IMG/VR virus record: IMGVR_UViG_3300032240_001551
Location: 1-28,239 of that record
Strand: one strand, 5' to 3'
Source of the DNA: a virus
DNA length: 28,239 nt
The notes beneath the pieces are model-generated. The model had not been told where the DNA came from. It searched no databases and saw only the letters and a list, made by a program, of their open reading frames with translations. A program made the position numbers and the translations under genes. Shown here piece after piece: positions 14,025 through 23,489 of this stretch. The first letter of the stretch is position 1. Each line of letters opens with the position of its first letter.

Positions 14025-17000
14025 ATGGCAGATATTACAGTAACCGGTAATGAGTCTTATTTTAACGAGGATGCCAAGTTCTTTAAAGATGTTTATATTT
14101 ACGGAAATTTATATTACAATTTTGCATCATTTTCAGACCCAATCAAATTTGGAGATATTGATGTACAAGGTCATGCAAATTTTGCCAATGATGTATATTT
14201 TGAACAAAATGTATCGGTTGGAATTTTAACAGTAAGAAAAAGGCTTGATGTTGGTGTTGGTGGAACTATATTAACAACTTCTGGCGGAAATATTGGCATA
14301 GGAATAACAAATCCCAGACAATCATTGGATATTAATGGTAATGAAATTATTAGTGGGCAAATTGGTATTGGTAGTATATCTCCAGAGCAAAAATTAGATG
14401 TTTCTGGAAGTGTAAAAATATCTAAAGATATATACGATTCTTTAAATAGTCCTGGAAATATTGGAGGATTTTTAACAAAGGATGCTCAAGGAATTAAATG
14501 GACTGATTTCACACCATCTTTTTCTGAGGGTATTTTTGTTTATAATGAAGGAACATTAATTGGTGTTAGTTCCTTTAGAGGTCTTAATTTCATAGCTGGA
14601 GGTATTGCTACTACTGGAATTAGAAACTATTCATCGGGATTGACTGTAGGTATAGTAACTGATTCCATACAAGCATTTGCAAATTCATCAAATCCCAATA
14701 TTGCGGATGTATATACTTTTGATATTTGGGAATTAGTTCCTAATTCAGTAAATGTTTATAGAAACTCTAAAGTAGGAATTAAAAATTCAAATCCATTATA
14801 TGACCTTGATGTAACCGGAACTACAAATATAACACAAACTTTAGATGTTGCTGGTGCTACAAGATTAAATCTAACATTAGATGTTTACAGTACGACTACT
14901 CTTGGCAGCACATTAGATGTTACGGGAGCAACATCGATTAATAGTACTTTAAAAGTTGGTAGTGCTACTACTCTTGGCGGAACTCTGACTGTTGGTGGAG
15001 CTGCAGCAATTAATAGTTCTTTAGGAGTTACTGGTGCTACAACTCTTGGCAATATATTGAATGTTGGTGGTGCAACTACTCTTGGCAGCACTTTAGGAGT
15101 TGCTGGTGCTACAACTCTTGGCAATACCTTAGGAGTTACTGGTGCTACAACTATTAATAATACTTTAGGAGTTAATGGGGCAACATCTCTTAATGACACC
15201 TTAAGTGTTAGTAACTCCACAACTCTTAGTAGTACTTTAGGAGTTACTGGTGCTACAACCCTTTCTAGTACCTTAAATGTTGGTGGAGCTACAAGCATTT
15301 CTGGAGCAACATCTCTCAATTCAACTCTTCAAGTTGGAGTGGGTGGGACAGTTATTACAACTACTGGAATTGGATCTGTTGGCATTGGAACTAATACCCC
15401 GATTAAAGATATTGATTTAGCAAAAGCAGTTTTACTTCGAAAAGCACTTTATGATAATAATCGTAATGTAGGATATGACACTAATTTTTATCAAGTTCCT
15501 AGAGCAGTATTAACTCAGGTTGGAGTTGGAACGACTGGTGAAATTATTGGTGGTAGATTCTTTGATGCTGCTAATATGATTCGTTTGAATCTTGATTTTA
15601 TTGCAAATGAAGCAATTGGATTTTTAACAAGTACAGATTATAAGAATCCTGCGTTTGTAGTTCCTGGTGTGGGTGGAGTTTCAACTTGTAGGTCTGACAT
15701 TAAAAAAATTCTAAAGGCAATCACTCTTGACATTACTAAAGGAGGAAACTCACAATCTGTTGGTGCTGGTTTATCATATTATAATGGACCTTCACTGATT
15801 CATATTACTGGAAATGATACTAATGGATATTCAATCAAAGATGCCACGATTGTTGCAATTACATCTGCGGCACAAATAGCAAGATATGTAATTAATAATG
15901 TCTCACTACCAAAATCATATCAAAATGGAGTAAGCAGCATTCGCCAAATTAAAGATTTGACTTTACAAAATGATGCCGCTGTTGGATTTAATACAAGTTT
16001 AAGTGGATGCTCAAATGTAGTATCTGCAATTACTGTTTGTGCTGGCATTGTAACCACAATTATTGGTGGAGGTCCATCAGCATCGCCAAATATCACTTAT
16101 CCTGATGGTAAGGTAATTTGGGCACCTGCAGGAGCAGATTCCAGAAACTTAATTTGGGTTTCTAAGTATGGTAATGATGATAATACTGGAAGTACCGAAG
16201 GTGATGCAAAATTAACAATTGCTGCTGCATGTGAAATTGCTCAACCAGGTGATACTGTTATGGTTCGTTCTGGTGTTTATTATGAAAATAATCCAATTGG
16301 ATTAAGAACAGATGTGTCTGTGAGTGGGCAAGATTTGAGACTTGTTACAATTGTTCCTAAAAATTTGGCTAAAGATGTCTTCCATGTAAGAAGAGGATGT
16401 TTAATTGAAAATATGAACTTTGCCTGCGATACTGGGCAATCAAATCCTGGTGGTGGCGCATTAGCATTCCCACCAACAACTACAGATATAGCGTCTGGAA
16501 AATCTTATGGTGCCGTATCTGGTTACACGGCACCTGGACCTGCAACAGAAGGAACAAGTGGAAGGTGGAGATCTCCATATGTAAGAAACTGCACTAACTT
16601 CATGCCATTAAGTATTGGTATGAAGATTGATGGTAATCATGCAACAGCATCTACAATTGGTGCTGACCTGAAATGTATGGTTTGCGATTCCTTTACACAA
16701 TATAATGAGGCAGGTATTGGGGTTTCTATCACAAATAATGGATATGCACAGTTAGTTTCTATCTTCACAATTAACTGTGATAAAGCAATTTATGTTGACA
16801 GTGGTGGGCAATGTGACCTTACAAACTCTAACTCGTCATTTGGTAATTATGGTTTATATGCTGTTGGATTAGGTGCAACAGAATTTACTGCTAAAGTCAA
16901 TACGACAACAACTGCAGAAAGTGATGTAATTGTTTTCAAAGATGTAAAGGATTCTTCATTAAACATAAGAAGACCATATGATGGTCAAGCACTTTTCTTT

Positions 17001-17726
17001 AAGATTAATCTTTCAAATTATAATACTGGGCAAACTGGAATTATTACTGCACCGATGCAGAGATTGAAGAGAATTGATATTATTAATGGTGGATCTGGAT
17101 ATAGTTCAGTTGCTCCTCCAGATATTACAATTTACGATTCAAATACCAACGGAACAGATCCATTAGGTCCGGAAGGAATCGTTGCTGAACTTTCACCAAC
17201 GATTAGCGATGCTGGAGCAATTACTGCGGTGGATTTGGTGAATAGTGGAAGAAATTATCTTTCATCACAAAACATTAAAGTCAGAATTAATGGCGTTGCG
17301 ACAAATGATTTGTCTGCGGTTATGGAACCAATTTATTATACTGTTGGTGCTGCAACATCAACATCACCATCTGGAATCAGTACCGTAACATTAAATGAAT
17401 TTGTTCCCTATCTTGTTTATGCTGATGATGCAATTGAAATGAAAAGAATTAGTAGAATTCTTACAAGTGGGCATTCATTTGAATATATTGGATCTGGTAC
17501 AGACATAAATACTTCAACTCCTTTGAAGGGTGCTGTACCTAATAAGGATAATGAAGTTGTTGCTTTAGATGGAGCCCAAATACCTTACACAAGTACAGAC
17601 CAAAAGGGTAATTTTAATATTGGTGAAGGTATTCAGGTCAATCAAACAACTGCAACAATTAGTGGAAGAGATTTTAGTAAAGCAATTCAGGCACAAGTTA
17701 CACCTTTAATTCTTGCATTGAGATAA
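14025..17726 (+). CDS. Large beta-helical virion structural protein
   Basis: The 1233-aa protein is a modular beta-rich tail or fiber-like protein. Residues 1-100 form a start domain (YFNEDAKFFKDVYIYGNLYYN). Residues about 95-150 carry 'GIGITNP..SLDING' modules. Residues 272-440 are about 13 tandem copies of a 12-residue unit (consensus TLGVTGATTLGN). Residues 455-690 are a mixed domain (LAKAVLLRKALYDNNRNVGYD onward). Residues about 705-1000 resemble a pectate-lyase-type right-handed beta-helix, opening NLIWVSKYGNDDNTGS with AQPGDTVMVRSGVYYENNP. 'GGSGY' modules follow near 1020-1090. I infer a baseplate-attached fiber or wedge-type protein; no catalytic residues can be named. It lies between the spike and the distal fiber genes with 1-base gaps. 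Confidence 0.7.
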   Translation: MADITVTGNESYFNEDAKFFKDVYIYGNLYYNFASFSDPIKFGDIDVQGHANFANDVYFEQNVSVGILTVRKRLDVGVGGTILTTSGGNIGIGITNPRQSLDINGNEIISGQIGIGSISPEQKLDVSGSVKISKDIYDSLNSPGNIGGFLTKDAQGIKWTDFTPSFSEGIFVYNEGTLIGVSSFRGLNFIAGGIATTGIRNYSSGLTVGIVTDSIQAFANSSNPNIADVYTFDIWELVPNSVNVYRNSKVGIKNSNPLYDLDVTGTTNITQTLDVAGATRLNLTLDVYSTTTLGSTLDVTGATSINSTLKVGSATTLGGTLTVGGAAAINSSLGVTGATTLGNILNVGGATTLGSTLGVAGATTLGNTLGVTGATTINNTLGVNGATSLNDTLSVSNSTTLSSTLGVTGATTLSSTLNVGGATSISGATSLNSTLQVGVGGTVITTTGIGSVGIGTNTPIKDIDLAKAVLLRKALYDNNRNVGYDTNFYQVPRAVLTQVGVGTTGEIIGGRFFDAANMIRLNLDFIANEAIGFLTSTDYKNPAFVVPGVGGVSTCRSDIKKILKAITLDITKGGNSQSVGAGLSYYNGPSLIHITGNDTNGYSIKDATIVAITSAAQIARYVINNVSLPKSYQNGVSSIRQIKDLTLQNDAAVGFNTSLSGCSNVVSAITVCAGIVTTIIGGGPSASPNITYPDGKVIWAPAGADSRNLIWVSKYGNDDNTGSTEGDAKLTIAAACEIAQPGDTVMVRSGVYYENNPIGLRTDVSVSGQDLRLVTIVPKNLAKDVFHVRRGCLIENMNFACDTGQSNPGGGALAFPPTTTDIASGKSYGAVSGYTAPGPATEGTSGRWRSPYVRNCTNFMPLSIGMKIDGNHATASTIGADLKCMVCDSFTQYNEAGIGVSITNNGYAQLVSIFTINCDKAIYVDSGGQCDLTNSNSSFGNYGLYAVGLGATEFTAKVNTTTTAESDVIVFKDVKDSSLNIRRPYDGQALFFKINLSNYNTGQTGIITAPMQRLKRIDIINGGSGYSSVAPPDITIYDSNTNGTDPLGPEGIVAELSPTISDAGAITAVDLVNSGRNYLSSQNIKVRINGVATNDLSAVMEPIYYTVGAATSTSPSGISTVTLNEFVPYLVYADDAIEMKRISRILTSGHSFEYIGSGTDINTSTPLKGAVPNKDNEVVALDGAQIPYTSTDQKGNFNIGEGIQVNQTTATISGRDFSKAIQAQVTPLILALR
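14838..15344 (+). repeat. Tandem 36-bp coding repeats, about 13 copies
   Basis: Degenerate 36-bp units encode the 12-residue pattern T-L-x-V-x-G-A-T-T-L-x-x. The last unit but one is shortened. Copies differ mostly at third positions and at three variable residues, so the array is old or under selection for the fold, with some neighbouring copies nearly identical (for example around 15020-15160). Confidence 0.85.
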
Positions 17727-17727
17727 G

Positions 17728-18390
17728 ATGGCAGTCGCACCAGTCAATAAGTTTATAACTCTTGCAGTTCCAGTTGCACCAGGAGAGCAGACAATTTACT
17801 CTACACCAACTGGAGTTTCGGCAATTGTTCTTTATGCTCAGGTGGCAAATGTTTCGACTGGAACAACTTATCCAACAGTAACTTTTACTCATAGAAGAAA
17901 ATCAAATAGAACAGGAAATGTAAGAAATATTAGAGTTATAAAAGGAACAGAAGTTCCACCAAATGACAATCTAATTATCATTGATGGTAGATTAGTTTTA
18001 GAAAGAACTACACTTGTTTCCGATTCGATTGTAATTGAAGGAACTCAATCGGGAATTGTTACAGTTACAAATTGTTTATACAATAATAATACTGGAGTAA
18101 CTACGGTTACTACATTAACTCCTCACAATTTTACTGCTGGCAGTGAAATTACTATGAGTGGATTGGCTTTTACCTGTAGTGCATCTACTGGAATTACAAC
18201 AACGATATTTCCATCTCCACAGTCATCATTTACTGTAACTTCAATTACTGGAAGTGTGGGAACATCACTTACATTTACAACAAATACTGGCGTGATTTCT
18301 GGTATTGCACATACTTATGTAAGTGGTGGTAAGGTTGGACCACTTCAGATGGAATTTATTTGTAGTATTCTGGAAAATAGTACAGTATAA
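17728..18390 (+). CDS. Probable virion structural protein (220 aa)
   Basis: I do not recognise a named family, but small beta-rich proteins of this kind sit between the large structural protein and the tail fiber in cyanophages. The N-terminal half (VNKFITLAVPVAPGEQTIYSTPTG, then VTFTHRRKSNRTGNVRNIRVIKGTEVPPND) is a compact beta domain with a basic loop; the sequence VPPNDNLIIIDGRLVLERTTLVSDSIVIEG resembles decoration or joining proteins. The second half is Thr/Ser/Gly rich with short beta strands. There is no signal peptide or membrane segment. It is translated with its neighbours (gaps of 1 and 2 bases). A connector between baseplate and fiber is inferred only. Confidence 0.68.
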   Translation: MAVAPVNKFITLAVPVAPGEQTIYSTPTGVSAIVLYAQVANVSTGTTYPTVTFTHRRKSNRTGNVRNIRVIKGTEVPPNDNLIIIDGRLVLERTTLVSDSIVIEGTQSGIVTVTNCLYNNNTGVTTVTTLTPHNFTAGSEITMSGLAFTCSASTGITTTIFPSPQSSFTVTSITGSVGTSLTFTTNTGVISGIAHTYVSGGKVGPLQMEFICSILENSTV

Positions 18391-18392
18391 TA

Positions 18393-21300
18393 ATGGCAAA
18401 GTACGGTAGTGGAAGTAAAAAGGTAACTCCTAATGTTGGTTTACGAACCAACAGATATCAATATCTAGCATTAGAAGATGCTGAACCTAATTTAGGTTTT
18501 ACCAGTGAAAAAGTATTACCACTTAAAGATTATTATTATCAGTTAGTATCTTTTGATGGTGGTACGGTATATGATAGATATTGGCAAGTAGCCCCAGCTG
18601 GAATTATTACTGGTATTTCCGTATTTGATGAAGGTGGTATTGTAGGTACAGGAAATAGTATTAATAAACTTGATTTTCGTGGGAATATTATCACTGCTAC
18701 TGCAAATAATTTTGGAACAATTTCAACAATTACTGTCGCACCACCAGGAAATGACACTCAACTTATCTATAATTCTAGTGGGAATTTTGCAGCATCAGCA
18801 AATCTAACATTTTCCTCAAACATACTTTCTGTCACTGGGATTGGAAGTTTTTCTCAAGGCTCTTATAATCAATATGTGAGAGTTGGAGTTTCAAGTAATA
18901 ATGTAATTGATACAACAAGTGGTAATTTAGTTCTTAATGCCAATAGTGGTATTACTTCGATTAAGAGTGTTCTACTGGCAGGAATTGCTACATTTAGTGG
19001 ATCTAATTCATCAAATCTAGTTACACTTTCCCAAACTGGATCTGGTAATGCTTTATATGCAAATGGAACTGTAATTAGTGGAGTTGGATCGATAGGAATT
19101 GGAACCACAATTCCAACACAGGAACTTGATATAAATGGGGATATTCGTTTAAGAGGAACAATTTATGATTATAATAATTTGCCTGGAGTAAATGGGCAAA
19201 TTCTTTTAAAAAATAGCCTTGGTGGATTAGATTGGGTAAATGTGAGCACAGTTCAAACTGGTGCTGGTGGTACATATACAAATATTCAGTATCAAACCTA
19301 TGCTGGACTTCTAGGAGGATCTTACAATTTTGTATATGAACCCATTAATGCCAGAGTAGGTATTGGAAGCACATTACCGCAATATCTTTTAGATGTTCTT
19401 GGATATTCTAGATTTACTGGTCAAACTGAAATTGATAATTTAAGAGTTACTGGTGTCGGTACTTTTACAAATCTAGTTGTTACTGGACTTTCTACAACTA
19501 AAGATTTTAGAGTCACTGGTGTTGCTACTGTAGCAACATTGGGAGTTACTGGACTTTCTACGGCTCAGAATTTAATTATAACTGGTGTTTCAACTCTTGC
19601 GACATTAGGAGTTACTGGACTTACCACAACTCAAAATCTAATTGTAACTGGTGTCTCTACAATTGCAACATTAGGTGTTACTGGACTTACCACAACTCGA
19701 AATCTAATTGTAACTGGTCTTTCAACATTAACTGGAGCAAGAATTAATAATGTATATGTTGGAACAACAGATAATAATACAATCAGTACTCCTACTGGAA
19801 ATTTAATACTCGATTCTTCTGGTGGAACGACACAAATTAATGATATTCTTTTTGTAAATGATACAACAGCAACGACAAATATAACTAATGGAGCACTTGT
19901 TGTTAATGGTGGAGTAGGAATCAAAAGTGATATTAATATTGGCGGATATATTGGTGTTGCCGGAACTGCAAGATTTTCGTCAAATGTAACAATTGATTCT
20001 ACTGCATCTTTATTGATTTCAAATACAACACAATCCACAAATAAAGATAGTGGATCTGCAATCATTGAGGGTGGAGTAGGAATTGAAAAGAATTTGAATG
20101 TTGGTGGTGCCTCATCTATCACAGGTATTGCAACATTTGGAGATAAGATTCTTCCTTATAATAGTGGAATTCAAGATATTGGAAGTTTATCTCAAAAATG
20201 GAATAATCTTTATGTCAATACAGTTAATGGAAATATTATTGGTTATGCATCTTCAATAGCAGTTCAATTAGATTCTGCTAATCTCAATAGATATATTCCA
20301 TTCGTAGATATTAATACTGGTTTAACGACTGTAAGAACTGATGATTCATTAATATGGAATCCATCTAGTAATTCATTAGTTATTAATGCTACATCATTAA
20401 CAGGAACAGCATCACTTCAAGTTACTGGTAATACTTATGTTTCTGGATTAATAGGTGTTGGAATTGCAAATCCAACATCAAAACTTCATGTAGTTGGTGA
20501 TGGATATTTTACTGGTGTAGTAACTGCTACAACTTTCTATGGAAATCTAAATGGTTATGCTAATAATGCTGGAGTAGCGACTTATGCAGTTAATGCTGGA
20601 GTAGCGACTTATGCTGGGAATGCAGGAGTAGCAACTTATGCAACTAATGCAGGAGTAGCAACTTATGCAACCAATGCTGGAACATCTACAAGTGTTATTG
20701 GTGGTATTGGCAATATTACACAACTTCAAGTTACTGGAGTTTCTACATTCCTCAATGGTCCCGTATTGATTGGTAGTGCAACTTCAACGGGAACAATAGG
20801 ACAAGTTTTTCAAGTTGCTGGCATTAACAGTAGTGCTTATATTGGTGGAAACTTGGGTATAGGAACCACAAATCCAGCATATAAATTAGATATTATTGGT
20901 AGTGGGCATTATAGTGGAAATCTGACAGTTGATGGGACACTTAATGCAACTATTAATGGAAATGCGAGTAGTGCTACAAAATTACAGACCGCAAGATCCA
21001 TTACTGCCACTAACGATATATCTTGGTCAGTTACTTTTGATGGAACTACTAATGTATCAGCAGCAGCAACTTTATCAAATACTGGTGTTGCTGCAGGAAC
21101 TTATGGATCTTCAACTCAAGTTCCAGTATTTGCTGTAGATACTAAGGGTCGCGTTACATCAGTAACAAATACGGGAATTAACTTTAGTGCTGCAACAGTT
21201 CAAAATGCTGATAATATTAAAACAGTATCAACGGCAATAAATGCTTCATTCTATCCAACATTTGTCGATACTAATAATGGCACTGCTGCTTATGCGGCAC

Positions 21301-23489
21301 TGTACACTGATTCTGGAATTTCTTATAATCCAAATACAAATTTACTTACTGTAACAGATTTAACCGCATCAGGAACCGCAACATTCAATGGTAATGTAAC
21401 TTTTGGAGATGCTACTACTGACACTGTAAGTTTTACTTCAAGAATTAGCAGTTCAGTATTGCCATCCACTAATGCATCATCTAACACTGATGTTAATGGT
21501 AAAGATTTGGGTGGCACTTCAAATTATTGGCGTAAAATATATACTAAAGAAATTGTAGGATCTGTCACTGGTAATGCTGATACTGCAACAGCATTGCTAA
21601 ATTCTAGAAATTTTAGCATTACTGGAGATGTAACCGCTCCTTCAATATCCTTTAATGGCACTGGAGATGTAAGTTTATCGAGTACATTACAAAATACGGG
21701 AGTTGTTGCAGCAACTTATGGATCTTCTACATCCATTCCACAGATTGTTGTAGATTCTAAAGGTAGAATTACATCAGCATCTAGTGTTGGCGTTAATTTT
21801 AGTGCTGCAACTGTTGCTCAGGCAGAAAAAGTTGCAACAATAGCAACTGGAACAAACGCATCATTCTATCCAACATTTGTCGATACTAATAATGCAAGTA
21901 GTGATTATGAATTATTATATACTGATTCTGGAATTTCTTACAATCCAAGTACTGATTTACTTACTGTAACAGGTCTAACTGCGTCAGGCACAGCAACATT
22001 TAATGGTAATGTAACTTTTGGAGATGCCACTACTGACACTGTAAGTTTTACTTCAAGAATTAGTAGTTCAATATTGCCATCTACAAGCGGTAATTTAAAT
22101 CTTGGTGGTAATAGTAATACTTGGAATAATGTCTATGCTAATACTTTTGTAGGTGCCGTTACTGGCAACACTGATACTGCTACAAAATTACAGACCGCAA
22201 GATCTATTACTGCCACTAACGATATATCTTGGTCCGTTAATTTTGATGGATCTGCCAATGTAACTGCACCAGCAACATTAGCAGCTTCTGGTGTTGCCGC
22301 AGGAACTTATGGATCTTCAAGTCAAGTTCCAGTATTCGCAGTAGATTCTAAAGGAAGAGTTACATCAGTAACCAATACTGGAATTAACTTTAGCACTGCA
22401 ACTGTTGCACAATCAGATACGGTTAAAACAACATCAACCTCAACAAATGCATCATATTATCCAGTTTTTGTTGATTCAGATAATGGAACTGCTGCATATG
22501 AATCATTATATACTGATGCTGGAATTTCTTATAACCCAAATACAGATTTATTAACTGTATCAAAAATAAGACCATCACAATTATTAGATATATCTGGAGG
22601 AACTGGAACTTTAAATTATGTTTTAACTGCAAATGGTTCTGGTGGATTTACTTGGCAGTCAGTAACTTCTACTGGTGCAATTGCTGCGGTTACAGTAACT
22701 CAAACTGGATATGCATGTGCAGCTCCAATCACAACATCGGGTGGAACAATTACCATTTCATCCAGTAGTAATGCTTTTGGTAGAAAATTTGTTTCCACTA
22801 CTGATCCAACACTTTCTGGAACTATTTGTGATGGTGACATTTGGTATAATCCTACTGATACATCAAGTGATAGTGGAGGATTTCCCGCAGGAACTACATT
22901 ACTTTTCTATCAAGCATCTGCTCCAACAGGTTGGACTAAAGTAACAAGTCATGATAATAAAGCATTAAGAGTTGTATCTGGAACTGGTGGTGGTTCTGGT
23001 GGTTCTAGTTCATTTACAAGTGTTTTCACTTCCAGAACTCCACAAGGTAGTGTAAGTGGAGGGAGTATATCTGTAAATGTTAGTGGGTATACTAGAGATA
23101 CATCACTCTCCGTATCACAAATTCCAGCTCACTACCATGGATTGGGTAATCATACTCACGGTATTACTGACAATCAACACGCACATTCATTTACCGATGC
23201 TTTTAATGTTAGTTATAATGTTTTTAATTCAGGTAATGGTTGGGCAGCAGGAAATCGTTGGGCATACACACAAGGAAATGGCACATATCCTGCGTCTACT
23301 GGAATCTCAATACAAGGTGCATCTGGCACTACTGACAATGGTAGTACTTATGGATTATACGGTCAAGGACACAATCACCAAATTGATAATATTTCGGGTA
23401 GTGGAAGTTTAAGTAATGCTATACTTAATGGCAGTCCAATGGACTTTGCAGTCCAGTATATTGATGTTATCCTTTGCAGCAAGAACTAA
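18393..23489 (+). CDS. Long tail fiber with phage collar domain
   Basis: The 1698-aa protein is a fiber. Residues 1-110 are an attachment domain (NRYQYLALEDAEPNLGFTSE). The shaft has 'GIGTTIPTQELDING' modules (about 230 and later), nine 11-residue repeats (350-448), four 9-residue NAGVATYA repeats (725-760), and three long related modules of about 130-200 residues (about 850-1393) each with a GTYGSS..VP.. VD.KGR.TS segment and a SFYPTFVD...YTDSGISYNP segment. Residues about 1490-1698 are a phage tail collar domain: FPAGTTLLFYQASAPTGW, an IPAHYHGLGNHTHG metal-binding-type His cluster, GHNHQ, and the final FAVQYIDVILCSKN, as in T4 gp12 and microcystin-type collar proteins. It probably binds the host surface. 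The assembly chaperone is likely one of the next genes. Confidence 0.88.
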   Translation: MAKYGSGSKKVTPNVGLRTNRYQYLALEDAEPNLGFTSEKVLPLKDYYYQLVSFDGGTVYDRYWQVAPAGIITGISVFDEGGIVGTGNSINKLDFRGNIITATANNFGTISTITVAPPGNDTQLIYNSSGNFAASANLTFSSNILSVTGIGSFSQGSYNQYVRVGVSSNNVIDTTSGNLVLNANSGITSIKSVLLAGIATFSGSNSSNLVTLSQTGSGNALYANGTVISGVGSIGIGTTIPTQELDINGDIRLRGTIYDYNNLPGVNGQILLKNSLGGLDWVNVSTVQTGAGGTYTNIQYQTYAGLLGGSYNFVYEPINARVGIGSTLPQYLLDVLGYSRFTGQTEIDNLRVTGVGTFTNLVVTGLSTTKDFRVTGVATVATLGVTGLSTAQNLIITGVSTLATLGVTGLTTTQNLIVTGVSTIATLGVTGLTTTRNLIVTGLSTLTGARINNVYVGTTDNNTISTPTGNLILDSSGGTTQINDILFVNDTTATTNITNGALVVNGGVGIKSDINIGGYIGVAGTARFSSNVTIDSTASLLISNTTQSTNKDSGSAIIEGGVGIEKNLNVGGASSITGIATFGDKILPYNSGIQDIGSLSQKWNNLYVNTVNGNIIGYASSIAVQLDSANLNRYIPFVDINTGLTTVRTDDSLIWNPSSNSLVINATSLTGTASLQVTGNTYVSGLIGVGIANPTSKLHVVGDGYFTGVVTATTFYGNLNGYANNAGVATYAVNAGVATYAGNAGVATYATNAGVATYATNAGTSTSVIGGIGNITQLQVTGVSTFLNGPVLIGSATSTGTIGQVFQVAGINSSAYIGGNLGIGTTNPAYKLDIIGSGHYSGNLTVDGTLNATINGNASSATKLQTARSITATNDISWSVTFDGTTNVSAAATLSNTGVAAGTYGSSTQVPVFAVDTKGRVTSVTNTGINFSAATVQNADNIKTVSTAINASFYPTFVDTNNGTAAYAALYTDSGISYNPNTNLLTVTDLTASGTATFNGNVTFGDATTDTVSFTSRISSSVLPSTNASSNTDVNGKDLGGTSNYWRKIYTKEIVGSVTGNADTATALLNSRNFSITGDVTAPSISFNGTGDVSLSSTLQNTGVVAATYGSSTSIPQIVVDSKGRITSASSVGVNFSAATVAQAEKVATIATGTNASFYPTFVDTNNASSDYELLYTDSGISYNPSTDLLTVTGLTASGTATFNGNVTFGDATTDTVSFTSRISSSILPSTSGNLNLGGNSNTWNNVYANTFVGAVTGNTDTATKLQTARSITATNDISWSVNFDGSANVTAPATLAASGVAAGTYGSSSQVPVFAVDSKGRVTSVTNTGINFSTATVAQSDTVKTTSTSTNASYYPVFVDSDNGTAAYESLYTDAGISYNPNTDLLTVSKIRPSQLLDISGGTGTLNYVLTANGSGGFTWQSVTSTGAIAAVTVTQTGYACAAPITTSGGTITISSSSNAFGRKFVSTTDPTLSGTICDGDIWYNPTDTSSDSGGFPAGTTLLFYQASAPTGWTKVTSHDNKALRVVSGTGGGSGGSSSFTSVFTSRTPQGSVSGGSISVNVSGYTRDTSLSVSQIPAHYHGLGNHTHGITDNQHAHSFTDAFNVSYNVFNSGNGWAAGNRWAYTQGNGTYPASTGISIQGASGTTDNGSTYGLYGQGHNHQIDNISGSGSLSNAILNGSPMDFAVQYIDVILCSKN
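19440..19736 (+). repeat. Nine 33-bp coding repeats in fiber shaft
   Basis: Each unit encodes 11 residues of the form L-x-V-T-G-(V/L)-S-T-x-x-x. Alternate copies are more alike, giving a 66-bp higher-order repeat (for example LGVTGLTTTQN followed by LIVTGVSTIAT). Likely a beta-structured trimeric shaft. Confidence 0.88.
20565..20672 (+). repeat. Four 27-bp coding repeats (NAGVATYAx)
   Basis: Four consecutive 27-base units encode NAGVATYA plus one variable residue, followed by a decayed fifth unit (NAGTST). The DNA copies differ at only a few positions, so copy number could change by slippage without breaking the frame. Confidence 0.9.
20938..22570 (+). repeat. Three large related modules in the fiber
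   Basis: Related modules start near 20938, 21580 and 22150. Copies 1 and 3 share almost identical DNA at 20974-21033 and 22178-22237; copies 1 and 2 share almost identical DNA at 21383-21466 and 21998-22081. All three encode the same order: ARSIT/RNFSI start, TYGSS..., VD.KGR.TS, FYP.FVD, YTD(S/A)GISYNP. Copy 3 lacks the FNGNVTFGDATTDTVSF end piece. Confidence 0.85.

Noticed and set aside
14885-15319. 144-codon open frame on the minus strand
   Set aside because: It is antisense to the 36-bp repeat array; the periodic sequence keeps the opposite frame open. The translation is a repetitive artefact.
20565-20690. Short direct repeats considered as CRISPR
   Set aside because: The 27-bp units are in frame, without unique spacers, and encode a fiber repeat.
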